From the NCBI GenBank assembly GCA_963921935.1, contig OY998179.1, positions 55,472,222-55,536,221 of the forward strand: a stretch of DNA of 64,000 nucleotides. The letters are read 5' to 3'. Shown here piece after piece: positions 46,333-55,403 of this stretch. The DNA is from Galeruca laticollis (Eukaryota; Arthropoda; Insecta; Coleoptera; Chrysomelidae). The position numbers and the translations under genes were made by a program. Positions within the stretch are counted from its first letter, which is position 1. Every line of letters starts with the position of its first letter. Under the pieces are notes generated by a model. It made no database searches. It was not told the DNA's origin and worked only from the letters and a program-made list of their open reading frames with translations.

Positions 46333-47115
46333 CATGGATTGTGATGATAACATTAGGACTAACAACGTTATCATTTTCCTTGCAACATATTTGTGATGAT
46401 GATGTGGACTGGACACACTTATACTTCATACAAAAGATACCAATTGGGGAAATATTTGGAGGTTACATTTTCTGTTTTTTGGCTGAACTCTTCGGTAGAA
46501 AACATGCTGTGAACGCACTTTTACTACCAATAGTTATATCTTGTGCACTTCTTGAATTTTCCTGCAAAACCAAATCTTTCATTGCTGCTACTTATATGAG
46601 AGCCATATCTTGTGGTGGTGCTTTTACTATATTGCCTATATATCTTGGTGAACTTTCAGAGAAGAGGTCAAGAGGAACCGTGATTTCAATTTTGTTAACA
46701 TCACAAATAATAGCAATGTATGTTGCACACGGTATATTTATTATTAGTTCTATATCAACTACAGCTTCAATATTGAATTATACTTCAGCAATATTGAGCA
46801 TAATAACCAGTTTTATTTTCTCGGCAATCGCTGCAGACACACCTGGTTACTTAATTCAACGGAAGAATATTGATATGGCTAAAGAAACTTTGAAAAAAAT
46901 CAGAAACCCATATATAGATATAGATCAAGAGCTCAAAGAAAATATCAACGAAACCGTTATGCTGAGTTCACGATCCAATAGATATCTTAAGGCATTCTTA
47001 CTATCATTAATTTTATTATTGTTTGGAGTTGTCACAGGAGACTACAGTATTCATTTTTATAAATTATCATCATCTAGCATTGTTGGATATGAGAATTACG
47101 CAAATTTCATATTAG
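46333..47115 (+). CDS. Exon of a facilitated sugar (trehalose-type) transporter
   Basis: A 783-bp exon between a TTTTACAG acceptor (AG at 46331-46332) and a GTGAGT donor (47116). It is open throughout in one frame. It encodes about the first six membrane segments of a Major Facilitator sugar transporter, closest in motif content to the insect Tret1 (trehalose transporter) group. Landmarks: LAELFGRKHA after segment 2 (the GRR/GRK signature), YMRAISCGG in segment 4, LPIYLGELSEKRSRGT after it (the E-x(5)-RG signature), and ADTPGYLIQRK after segment 6 (the PESPxYL signature). Such proteins carry sugar across the plasma membrane. Neighbouring exons are not recognisable within the window, and PLE debris lies directly on both sides, so it is either one exon of a gene with very long introns or a stranded gene fragment. 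Lack of any stop argues for recent or present function. Confidence 0.7.
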
Positions 47116-47430
47116 GTGAGTATATTTATGCTGATATATCGATTATATATGTTGACCTAGACCTTGACAACCCTGATATCAGTGTTGTAAGTGCCGGATA
47201 ATAATTTTGATAATGAACAAGGCTGAATCGGTACAAACTATTACTACAAAAAACATAATACTCTTCAATATAGATCGAAAATCATGACCATATATTTAAG
47301 AAAATGAAGATCAAGAATTACAAGTAGTAAAAAGATCTCTTCGATATATTGTTTTTTTTTTATTCTTGGGATTAGGTCCTCATTATAAATCTAACGAAAA
47401 TTAAGTTTAGTTTTAGAGGAAACATATTTA
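47116..47430. other. Intronic or intergenic segment
   Basis: Begins at the donor of the transporter exon. No second transporter exon or repeat recognised. Confidence 0.4.
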
Positions 47431-47432
47431 TT

Positions 47433-47465
47433 AACGTTTCGGCTATACAGTGTAGCCTTTATCAA
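47433..47465 (-). ncRNA. Hammerhead-like motif at PLE 3 3' end
   Basis: Minus strand: TTGATAA, A, perfect 5-bp stem II GGCTA / TAGCC, then GAAACGTT and AATAAA. GAAAC and the following GUU (a permitted GUH) are canonical; the CUGANGA box has two changes. Confidence 0.45.
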
Positions 47466-47899
47466 AATACTACAAAAAGATAAAAAGCAGTGTCAATATT
47501 TGTGAAACATCTTTCAAATCGAAACAGCTTACCACAAAACGATGCAGATATCCTCCTCAAAGATTTGAGGAAAGTCATCTTTGTTTCAAAACATTTATTA
47601 AAAACAACACGTTAAGAAATTACAAACATTCTCAAACAGATAATCGACATTTACAGCTTAAGGTGAATATAAAAGAACAAGTTTTGGTTGAGTTCTTGTT
47701 TTTTGTGTTTTGTTGTTGGTTTGAACTTGATTATGTTTATAAAATATATATACAACTCTACACTGAAAAATGTATTAAAGTATAGAACTGAGAAATTTTG
47801 TTAATTTATCAGTTTGTAATATATTTTGCTTAGATTATTTTTATTGAAATAATGCAATGTTTATTTTTTTGAATATATATCATTCCATAGAATTCCAGT

Positions 47900-48430
47900 T
47901 TTTTTGTTATTTTCAGTCTTAAGTATTTTTGTGTTTTCAGAATTGAAACTATGGTTGTTTTCTTTTATGTGATTGCTTAAAGCGGTTTTCTTTTTTTTTC
48001 TCATATTTGTGACCATTGATTTTATTTTTTAGATATTGAGTGGTTTGACCAATATATGCTCCATTGCAATTGTTACAGGGTATTTCGTATATCGCATGTG
48101 TTTATTTGATTTTTGGGGTTGGTAGTTTTAAATTTACTGAAATTACTTTTCAATAGATTATGACTTACAGTGACTTTTTCATTTTTAAATATATTTTTCT
48201 GACAGATTAGGCACATAGGGTAATGCTAGAAAATTAGTATTTGTTTTTTCCTGTTTTAATTTTAGCGAGCTATATTTTTCATGTATTTTTTTCTTAAATA
48301 TGTTGTCTACTAGATTATGTGAATAGTTGTTCAATTGCAAAACCTCTTTAGCTCTTATACTTTTCCGCACAACCTATCTATATGCGAGAAAAGTATTGGT
48401 TTACCCCAAAAAAAGTTGGAATTTCGAATT
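47900..48430 (-). pseudogene. PLE 3: post-RT segment and GIY-YIG nuclease
   Basis: From 48370 down: KEVLQLNNYSHNLVDNIFKK, then FLALPYVPNLSEKYI, the conserved segment between RT and nuclease in Penelope proteins. After a frame change: YTKYPVTIAMEHILVKPLNI in one frame, or IPCNNCNGAYIGQTTQYL in another (the GIY-YIG core), and KKKTALSNHIKENNHSFN. Several stops and frameshifts. A T-rich insertion near 47990 disturbs the spacer. Confidence 0.75.
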
Positions 48431-48439
48431 TTTTATGAG

Positions 48440-48551
48440 TTATTTTTACGTTTTCCATCAACAACAACACGAAAAAATAGTTTTTAGGAAAAACAATCTT
48501 GTGTGTATGTCGTCGTCGTCGTCGTTGTCGTCGGCCACTTTTCCTTACCTT
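48440..48551. other. Flank of the satellite array with a GTC microsatellite
   Basis: Includes a (GTC)n run at about 48510-48530. It is neither PLE nor a satellite monomer. Confidence 0.5.
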
Positions 48552-49312
48552 GTTAGCACGATACAGCCTCCAGAGTGCAATAAGTCACCAATTTTATGAT
48601 CGAATATTGTTAAGGACATATCACATATAAACCGTATTGATTTTCAGGTCACCAGAGCCAGTACAACGGGTGCTATGGTACTTGAAGTACGACATTTTGT
48701 CATTTTTTGAGAAATTTCAGGTTGTTAGCACGATACAGCCTCCGGAGTTCAACAAGTCACCAATTTTATGATTGAATATTATTCAGGACATTTCACTGAT
48801 GAACCCCATTGATTTTCCGCTCACCAGACTCAATACAACAGGTGCCAGGTGACTTTAAGTACAATATTTTTGTCATTTTTGGAGAAATGTCAGTTTTTTA
48901 GCACGATATAGCCTCCAGAGTTTATACAAGCGACCACTTTTATGATTGGTTATTATTCTGAGCGTCTCAAAGATGCACCCTATCGATATTCAGCTCACTG
49001 ACGCCAGTACAACGGGTGCTATGGTACTTGAAGTACCAAATTTTTGTCATGTTTGGAGAATTTTCAGTTTGTTAGCATGATACAGCCTTCAGAGAGTTAA
49101 CGATTGATCAATTTCATGATTGAATATTATTCAGGGTGTCTCACAGATGTACCCTATCGATTTTTAGTTGACTAGAGCGAGTACAGCGGGTCCTATAAAT
49201 CCAGATATACTAAATTTTTGGAGAAATTTCGGTTTGTTAGCACGATACATCCCCTGAAGTTTTTACAAGTAACAATTTTATGATGGAATAGTGTTTAGGG
49301 TCACAGATGCGG
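48552..49312 (+). repeat. Satellite-like tandem array, 165-174 bp period
   Basis: The phrase GTTAGCACGATACAGCCTCC or close variants begins at 48552, 48724, 48897, 49071 and 49236, giving periods of 172, 173, 174 and 165 bp: four full monomers and one partial. Further shared blocks: AATTTTATGATTGAATATTATTC, CCAGTACAACGGGTGCTATGG (first part) and TTTGGAGAAATTTCAG. Monomers differ at roughly a fifth to a quarter of positions by eye. It interrupts PLE 3 between RT and post-RT segments. Confidence 0.9.
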
Positions 49313-49319
49313 AAAAGTT

Positions 49320-49945
49320 TGTTTTAATCTCTAAAATCGTTTATTTATTGGAAATATTCGATATTTTGGATCTGATAAACTCATAGCTCTATCTGCTAAG
49401 CTCATTACTACTGATTTTTTTTGTGAGAAGGGATGGTGCGAATTAAAATGGAGATATCTATCTGACCAAGTGTGTTTTGTGTGTCATTTGGTTTCAATTT
49501 TGTGGTTTTTATCATGTAATGTTGGATCTTAAAAGTCAATTTGGTTGTTTTGTTCAGTTTCAATCGTAAATTTATGTTTCTTGTGGTAATTATTAAATTG
49601 CTCTAGAATGTAGTCAGCTGTATTATGACGGATTGCTTATAAATAATCGTCAACGTACCTATAAAAGAATGGGAGCTCAATATTATCTATTGCTGTGTTT
49701 TCTAGGTCTTCTAATACTAGTTAGGCAATTACGCTTGAAATGGATGCTCCCATTGCACATCCTTCTATTTGTTTATAGTATTTATTATTATATAGAAAGT
49801 AAGTAGAAGTCAAAGTGAGTTTAATTGCTTCTAAAAATTCTTCAAGTCCGATTTCAGTGTGATTTTTTATTAAGTCCGATTTCCTTCTTATTAATCTTAC
49901 AGTTAAGTCCGATGGAACATTTGTGTATAGTGATACGACGTGAAG
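49320..49945 (-). pseudogene. PLE 3: reverse transcriptase palm and thumb
   Basis: Minus strand, from 49945: VSLYTNVPSDLTVRLIRRKS, LTSTYFLYNNKYYKQIEGCA, MGASISSVIA, a stop, LVLEDLENTAI and FFYRYVDDY with the catalytic Asp pair (about 49650). Then come a stop, DYILEQFNNYH and KFTIETEQNN, and after more stops HTWSDRYLHFNSHHPFSQK and MSLADRAMSLSDPKYR. This is Penelope-clade RT (YVDD rather than YADD). Confidence 0.85.
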
Positions 49946-50227
49946 AGATTAAAATATGAAATTAACTGTCTCGACCCTTACTTCGTGGAATCTGCTCATA
50001 ATTGTGTTTCAAATGAAACTCACGGTTTCTAGTTAATTCCACAATATAATAAAAGTTATTGAAAATTCTTAAAAATTGACAATTGTTTCTATAATTCAAT
50101 ATCATCGTCAAAATAATATTGATTTATCGAAACAATTGTCAATTTTTTAGAATTTTCAATAACTTTTATTATATTGTGGAATTAACTAGAAACCGTGAGT
50201 TTTATTTAAAACACTAGATTAAAATAT
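49946..50227 (-). mobile_element. Hairpin element 1 (258 bp) with 12-bp target duplication
   Basis: AGATTAAAATAT stands at 49946-49957 and 50216-50227. Between them (49958-50215) lies a near-perfect palindrome: left arm about 50004-50105, right arm about 50112-50214, loop of a few bases, plus a single-stranded tail of 45 bp (49958-50002: GTCTCGACCCTTACTTCGTG). It interrupts the PLE 3 RT between NNYILI and SLHVVSLYTNVP. Hairpin element 2 at 55133 has the same arms, tail and length. Confidence 0.85.
50078..50111 (-). ncRNA. Hammerhead-like core in hairpin element 1
   Basis: Minus strand: TTGACGA, T, GATA...TATA, GAAAC, AATT, GTC. First box has one change (C to T) and stem II one mismatch compared with element 2. 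Confidence 0.4.
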
Positions 50228-50252
50228 AATTATTAGGTAGTTTAACGTTATT

Positions 50253-51595
50253 TTTTTTTTTTTTGTGTTTGAGCATCGACATCTAGGTCATTGTGCTCGT
50301 CGATATATCATTGGGGTAATTTATATTTTATAAAATAAATTTGTGGACTTTAGATAAGTTATCACCTGGTTAAGCTCGTCATTTTGGTTTCTAAGAATGT
50401 TTTCGATCTGGGGTATTTTGAGGAATTGTCTGTGAAAATTGAAGGCTGCACAAGTTAATATATGTTGGGTTGTCAGTGGGATGCCGCACTTCTCACATCT
50501 GGGTTTGTTCTTTCCAAGGAGGAGGTGTAAATGGGTTAGGTTTGTGTGGCCTATCCTTAATCGGCTGAGGACGACTTGTAAGAGTTTTGGGGTAGAACCA
50601 TTTTTGTACGCTCGGTTTAATGTGTCTTAATTGTCCGTCATATGTATTCCATCTGTTCTGCCATGCTTCGTAAATTTTATTCTTTATATCCGTTTTCATA
50701 TCCAGAAAGGTGTTAGGTATGCCTTCGTCAACTGTTCCGCTTGTGGCTTTTTTTGCTACTAGATCAGCTTCAGTATTACCGGTAATATCGGTATGCCCAG
50801 GTATCCACATTATTGAAATAGTCCTTTGCATACTGTATAGATGGGTTGATAATTCTTGAATGCGTACAACCCATTCATTTGCAGAAAAACGATTTTTTGT
50901 CGAGAGAGTGGCAGTTAAGGAATCCGTACAAACTAAACATTTTTCAAAGCTGCTCTGACTGAAGTACAACAACGCTTGCCATATTGCGTACAACTCGGCA
51001 TTAAGTATACTAGACTCTTGGTTTAGGGTCCAAAAGAAGGAATCTACACCGATTACGATTGCCGCCCCTGTTCCATTCTCTGATTTGGAACCATCTGTGT
51101 AGATGACTAAATGTTCGTTGTATAGATCCATTTGTTCTAAAAATAGCGTTCGGTAGATCGATGGAGCGGTATCTTCTTTTTTGTATTTACTGAGAGATAT
51201 GTTTATTTGTGGTAGTTTTCTTAGCCATGGAGGAGTGTCATACGTATAGGTCATTTTTTCTATTTGTAAGTTTATCCTGTACTCTTCAGATGTGTCTGAA
51301 AAACGAATACTGGATGGTTTAGTTGAACTACGTCTTAGTGTGTGTGGACTGGGAAGGTTTGTGAAAATCTTGTTATTTAAATGGTTGGGTAACGTTTGTA
51401 TTTTCACGCCATATGTTATGAGCTGCATATCTCTCCTTAAGTTTAGGGGTAAGGACGAAGCATCGCATAAGATTGCTTCTATAGGGCTTGTTCTAAATGC
51501 ACCGATTGCATGTCTTACTGCGAGATTTTGGATTTTATTTAGCTGGTTCAAGTGTGAACGTCTTGCAGAACCATAAACAATACAGCCAAAGTCAA
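50253..51595 (-). mobile_element. LINE D (R1/I-like), 5'-truncated, with poly(A) and target duplication
   Basis: Minus-strand LINE 3' end with a poly(A) tail (T run at 50250-50264 on the plus strand) and an 11-bp target duplication TTAACGTTATT at 50242-50252 and 51596-51606. It is truncated within the RT thumb. It inserted into PLE 3. Confidence 0.85.
50330..51595 (-). pseudogene. LINE D ORF2 C-terminal half with RNase H
   Basis: A 381-codon frame (51638-50493). It starts with LIDFGCIVYGSARRSHLNQL from the end of RT, passes through AVRHAIGAFRTSPIEAILCD, and contains RNase H with VIYTDGSKSENGTGAAIV, LNAELYAIWQALL, CLVCTDSLTATL and IMWIPGHTDITGNTEAD: all four acidic positions are present. After a frameshift at about 50590 a final zinc segment CEKCGIPLTTQHILTC follows. 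The open RNase H frame suggests a young insertion. Confidence 0.85.
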
Positions 51596-51606
51596 TTAAC
51601 GTTATT

Positions 51607-52084
51607 AATTTTATTTTCAAAATCCCATGAGTCTTCAATTTGATACTTTTTGTTATATACTACAATACTTGAAATATTTTTTAGATATTTGGATAAGTTT
51701 TCAAATGGAGACTGAATACATGAAATTATAAGTCTTAAAGGTATTTCTTGTTTGCGTAATTTAGGCAAACTATATATTCTGGATGGTATAGCATTTAGTA
51801 TTTTTAACCCTCTTGCAGTTTTGGGTGCTATATACAATTTTTCCCCATCTGTTCACTAGCTCATTGTTAGCCTTTTGATAAATATTTGTTGATCAACCTT
51901 TATTTCTTTGTACGTTTTTTGATCTGAAATAAAATCATTGATTTTTCGCTCATAGTTTTGGGTATACATTAATACAGTTTTGCTTGATTTATCAGGTTTA
52001 AAAATCTTTAGATCAGGATTGTCTTTTAGAAAGACTTTTGTTTGTTTTACCTTCTTAAGTAATGACTGATGCTGTCTATTAAAA
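51607..52084 (-). pseudogene. PLE 3: RT fingers region
   Basis: HQSLLKKVKQTKVFLKDNPD and FKPDKSSKTVLMYTQNYERK (52080-51856) form the PLE block ending in a DKG-like motif. After a stop and frame change: LPKLRKQEIPLRLIISCIQS and NLSKYLKNISS (51800-51600), the usual Penelope RT motif before the palm. Confidence 0.8.
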
Positions 52085-52770
52085 CAAAAAATATGGTAAT
52101 AGCTCGACACCACAGTAACATCACAATTAGGATTGACGGCCAAAAACTGGATGTGGTGTCATAATTTGTATTTCTGGTAGCCACCATCAACCAGAAATGG
52201 GATTGCGACGAGGAAGTGAAAATGCGAGTCGGATGTGCAAGAGACACGTTTCATAAACAAAAGAACTTCTTTCTTGTCCGAACATTGCCCCTGGCAGTTC
52301 GGATTCGAGTAGTTAAATGCTACGTCTGGCATATCTTGCTCTATGGGGCGGAAACATGATCTCTAAACATCAAAACTCTGAATCGGATAGAGGCATTTGA
52401 AATGTAGACAATTCGTACACTCTTACGCATCCCATGGACTGCACATAAAACTAATGAAGAGGTGCTGGAAATGGCCGGAATGCGTAGAGAACTTCTGCAA
52501 ATCGTAAAGAAGAAAAAGATATCCTATTTTGGACACATACTCAAAGGCGCCAGATACTCAATACCTAGGTTGATTTTGCAAGGAAAAATAGAAGGTAGAA
52601 GAGGCCCGGGAAGAAAACAATATTCATGGTTGCGAAACATTAGGGACTGGTGCGGAACTAGAGATGCAGTCACAATCTTCCGGAAGGCAGAAAATGGCAC
52701 CTTACATTTGACATGAAAGAAGTACAAAGGACCGCCAATGTGCGAGAAGCACAAGGCACAAGAAGAATAA
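52085..52770 (+). mobile_element. LINE E, 3' fragment
   Basis: Plus-strand fragment of an endonuclease/RT LINE common in insects. It reads WDCDEEVKMRVGCARDTFHK, RVVKCYVWHILLYGAET, IEAFEM, RTLLRIPWTAHKTNEEVLEM in mixed frames, then an 84-codon open frame (52462-52716: LQIVKKKKISYFGHILKGAR, GKIEGRRGPGRKQYSWLRNI). It is inserted in PLE 3 and lacks RT. It ends near AAGAATAAGATTAC. Confidence 0.75.
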
Positions 52771-52789
52771 GATTACATCACAACATTTC

Positions 52790-53230
52790 GACCTTATTTC
52801 GTCTCTATTTGTGGCTGTGAGATTTGGTAAATAATAATCGATATTGCATATTAACTCAGTGATTGGTATTTCTTGTGGCTTTTCAATAGGTATAGCAAAA
52901 TTTGGTCCCAAGCTTAAAATGTCGAATACGTTATTCGGTACATGAATGTTGGTTAGATTTTCAACCCAATTTTTATTTTCAATAGAGCTATTATTATCTT
53001 TTATTTTTTGTTGTAGACGTGAAATTTTATTTTTATTTTTTTGTTTGATTTGGTTAAATAACCTTTCATTTTTGTCAGATTCTTTTTTCAAAAACTTATT
53101 AAAAATATCAGTAGGTAGGTTATTTTTAAAAAAATTAGAGCTGGGCATTAGCAGTTTTATATATGTGCATGTGATGAAAACAAAAGGAATAAAAGGAAGA
53201 ACATTATCACAATGTGATGTTGCATTAACG
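52790..53230 (-). pseudogene. PLE 3: N-terminal region
   Basis: Minus-strand frame 53148-52770. A lysine-rich coiled-coil-like stretch (FNQIKQKNKNKISRLQQKIK) is followed by NWVENLTNIHVPNNVFDILS and LGPNFAIPIEKPQEIP, the conserved N-terminal block of Penelope proteins. The end after RSKCCD is foreign sequence from LINE E. Confidence 0.75.
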
Positions 53231-54238
53231 TGACTGTGACATTTATTTGCATAGTGGGTTGTGAAGTATGAAAATAAAATTAAATTGGAACTGAAATAAT
53301 GAAATTCTAACGAATTTGAACGACTTATTATAATTTTAATTTGGAGGATTTGAAATTATATGCCAATAGATAAAAAAAGGAATATTAAAAAGAAGGGGGG
53401 ATAAATGAGATTATTAATTAAGAAAAAAATTATATGCTATAGTTTATTGAGAAGAAAATAGAAAATAAATGAAGGTTTGTTAGATTGTCTCAGTTAATAG
53501 AATTTATAGCAAATATGTTAATCAAGAAAAGTTTCAATATGAAATAAAGATATGAAAAAGTAGTATTATATTTTGTTTCAGAATTAAAGACAATAACTAA
53601 AATTTATTAAGGACAAGGACTTCAATAGATTAATTGACAGGAATTGAAACATTAATCTAAATATTTCAATTCAGTTTTAATAAATATTTCACTTATTCCT
53701 AGCTTTTAAAATAAATCAATTATTCAATATGTAGGAAAGAAACATAGAGTTTTCAGATAGTATTTTTTTAGATCAATGATATGATTTTAATTGGAATAAA
53801 GTAGAATAGTTGCTTGCCAAATCGATAAAAATTGAAAAAGATGTTTTTTATTTTTCGAAATGATAAAAGGCTGTCAGCTTGAATTAAAAGGAGACTTGAC
53901 ATTGGAACTTTGATGATCTGAAGTTTCTAGAAGTACGAAATATAAATTGTCATTATAATAGTAACAGAAGTATAAAAAAAAGTATGTGAATAGAGTATAC
54001 GTTGGAATGGTATATTGAGGAATGAAGAAGATGATAGCATATCTCTTGGGAAGATATTGCTTACAAATTTTGAGTTTTTTTGACAGAACAGCAGAAAGAA
54101 ATTTTAAGTGAAGATTAATTTTGTGGTGAATCTATATTAAGTAGATAAAAAGTTACAGTAAAAATTCTTATCACAGATCTCTAAATTATATTCAGCCTCA
54201 AATTACAAATTGAAGGATGCATTCATAACAAGTAGGGT
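53231..54238. other. Non-coding AT-rich stretch, nothing recognised
   Basis: About 1 kb without ORFs or repeats that match elsewhere in the window. Confidence 0.4.
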
Positions 54239-55118
54239 AGGGTGGGGCAGATTGGTACACTTTTTTTCGGTAGCCTATACTTAGTAAACAAAAACAATTA
54301 ACGAACAGTCATATGGGGCAATAGTTGCATACATATTCCGACAGTTCATTTTTTTTAGTAAAATTAGAAATGATGAGGCGGTTTTAATGGAAAATGATAC
54401 TGAGATAAAGTAAGTTGTAAGTTATTTTCCCAATTTCCCCACTATGAGGCAGTTTGGGACCAAGGTGGGGCATTTTCGGACGATGGGGAGTAGTTTGAGA
54501 GAGCTGGCTTCAAACTATATACCATTTTGGAGAACGTTGAAACTAATGGCCGAATGTACTTTATTTATTAAACTAACATAAAATTCAACACACTGCTACA
54601 TTAACCATCAAAAATAGGTATTTCAAAATAGACCAAAAAAATTAATAGTTTCAACAAAAATCTAAAGCACGTTATAATTCATAAACGAAAAATCAAAATT
54701 CGTATACGAAGCTAATCTACTAGTACTACCCGATACTTTTTTTGGTTTTGGTATTTTAGCCACTGTCTCTTTTAAGGATCGAACTTATGTCATCCTAAAC
54801 CAGATTAAAAAACCATAGTTCTTTTTTTCGCAAGAATTTCAAAATTGGTTCTTCTGGTTCACTGATATCTTCAACGCAGCCCACGTAGTAATATATGGTT
54901 CTCTTGGTAGCATATTTAACTAAAATAAAGTCTCCTACATCAATTTTTGTGTCGTCAAATATTCCTTATATTTCTTAGTCTTCACTCATACCTATATCTG
55001 AATCCGATTAATCGTCTTTCACTTCATAAGACGCATCTGAATCACTTGACGAAGAGCTCAATTTTCTTTTAGAAGGCTTTGACTGTATCTTGGAGGTTTT
55101 TCCTTCCATGATAGTTAA

Positions 55119-55403
55119 TTGATTTCTAATCAGTGTTTTTAAATGAAACTCACGGTCTCTAGTTAATTCCACAATATAATACAAGTTATTGAAAATTCTA
55201 AAAAATTGACAATTGTTTCGATAAATCAATATCATCGTCAGAATGATATTGATTTATCGAAACAATTGTCAATTTTTTAGAATTTTCAATAACTTGTATT
55301 ATATTGTGGAGTTAACTAGAGACCGTGAGCTTCATTTAAAAACACTATTATGAGCATATTCCACGAAGTAAGGGTCGAGACAGTCAATTTTGATTTCTAA
55401 TCA
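55119..55403 (+). mobile_element. Hairpin element 2 (257 bp) with 14-bp target duplication
   Basis: TTGATTTCTAATCA stands at 55119-55132 and 55390-55403. Between them (55133-55389) lie arms of 103 bp (55133-55235 and 55243-55345) that pair with only two mismatches around a 7-base loop, then a 44-bp tail containing ACGAAGTAAGGGTCGAGACA. Orientation is opposite to element 1. It interrupts the pogo transposase C-terminus. Confidence 0.9.
55208..55241 (-). ncRNA. Hammerhead-ribozyme-like core in hairpin element 2
   Basis: Minus strand: CTGACGA (55241-55235, matches CUGANGA exactly), one T, stem II GATA / TATC with a TTGATT loop, then GAAAC, AATT, GTC (to 55208). A-U and C-G pairs close the AATT loop as minimal stem III, and GUC is the usual cleavage triplet. 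Stem I can form only about 3 bp (ATT with AAT), and the extra T before stem II is non-canonical. Activity is therefore uncertain. Confidence 0.45.

Larger units (their letters stand above)
47431..53230 (-). mobile_element. Penelope-like element 3, minus strand, broken by five insertions
   Basis: PLE segments occur in correct minus-strand order: N-terminus (53148-52790), fingers (52080-51607), palm with YVDD (49945-49370), post-RT segment (48430-48141), GIY-YIG nuclease (48140-47900) and a 3' tail with a hammerhead-like motif (47465-47433). They are separated by LINE E (52085-52770), LINE D (50253-51595), a 258-bp hairpin element (49958-50215) and a satellite array (48552-49312). Removing the insertions leaves a PLE of about 2.7 kb. 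Confidence 0.8.

Noticed and set aside
48505..48540. Serine-rich peptide from GTC repeats
   Set aside because: Translation of a trinucleotide microsatellite at the edge of the satellite array.
48552..49312. CRISPR array
   Set aside because: Repeats are 165-174 bp without spacers and lie in a eukaryotic transposon context; it is a satellite-like array.
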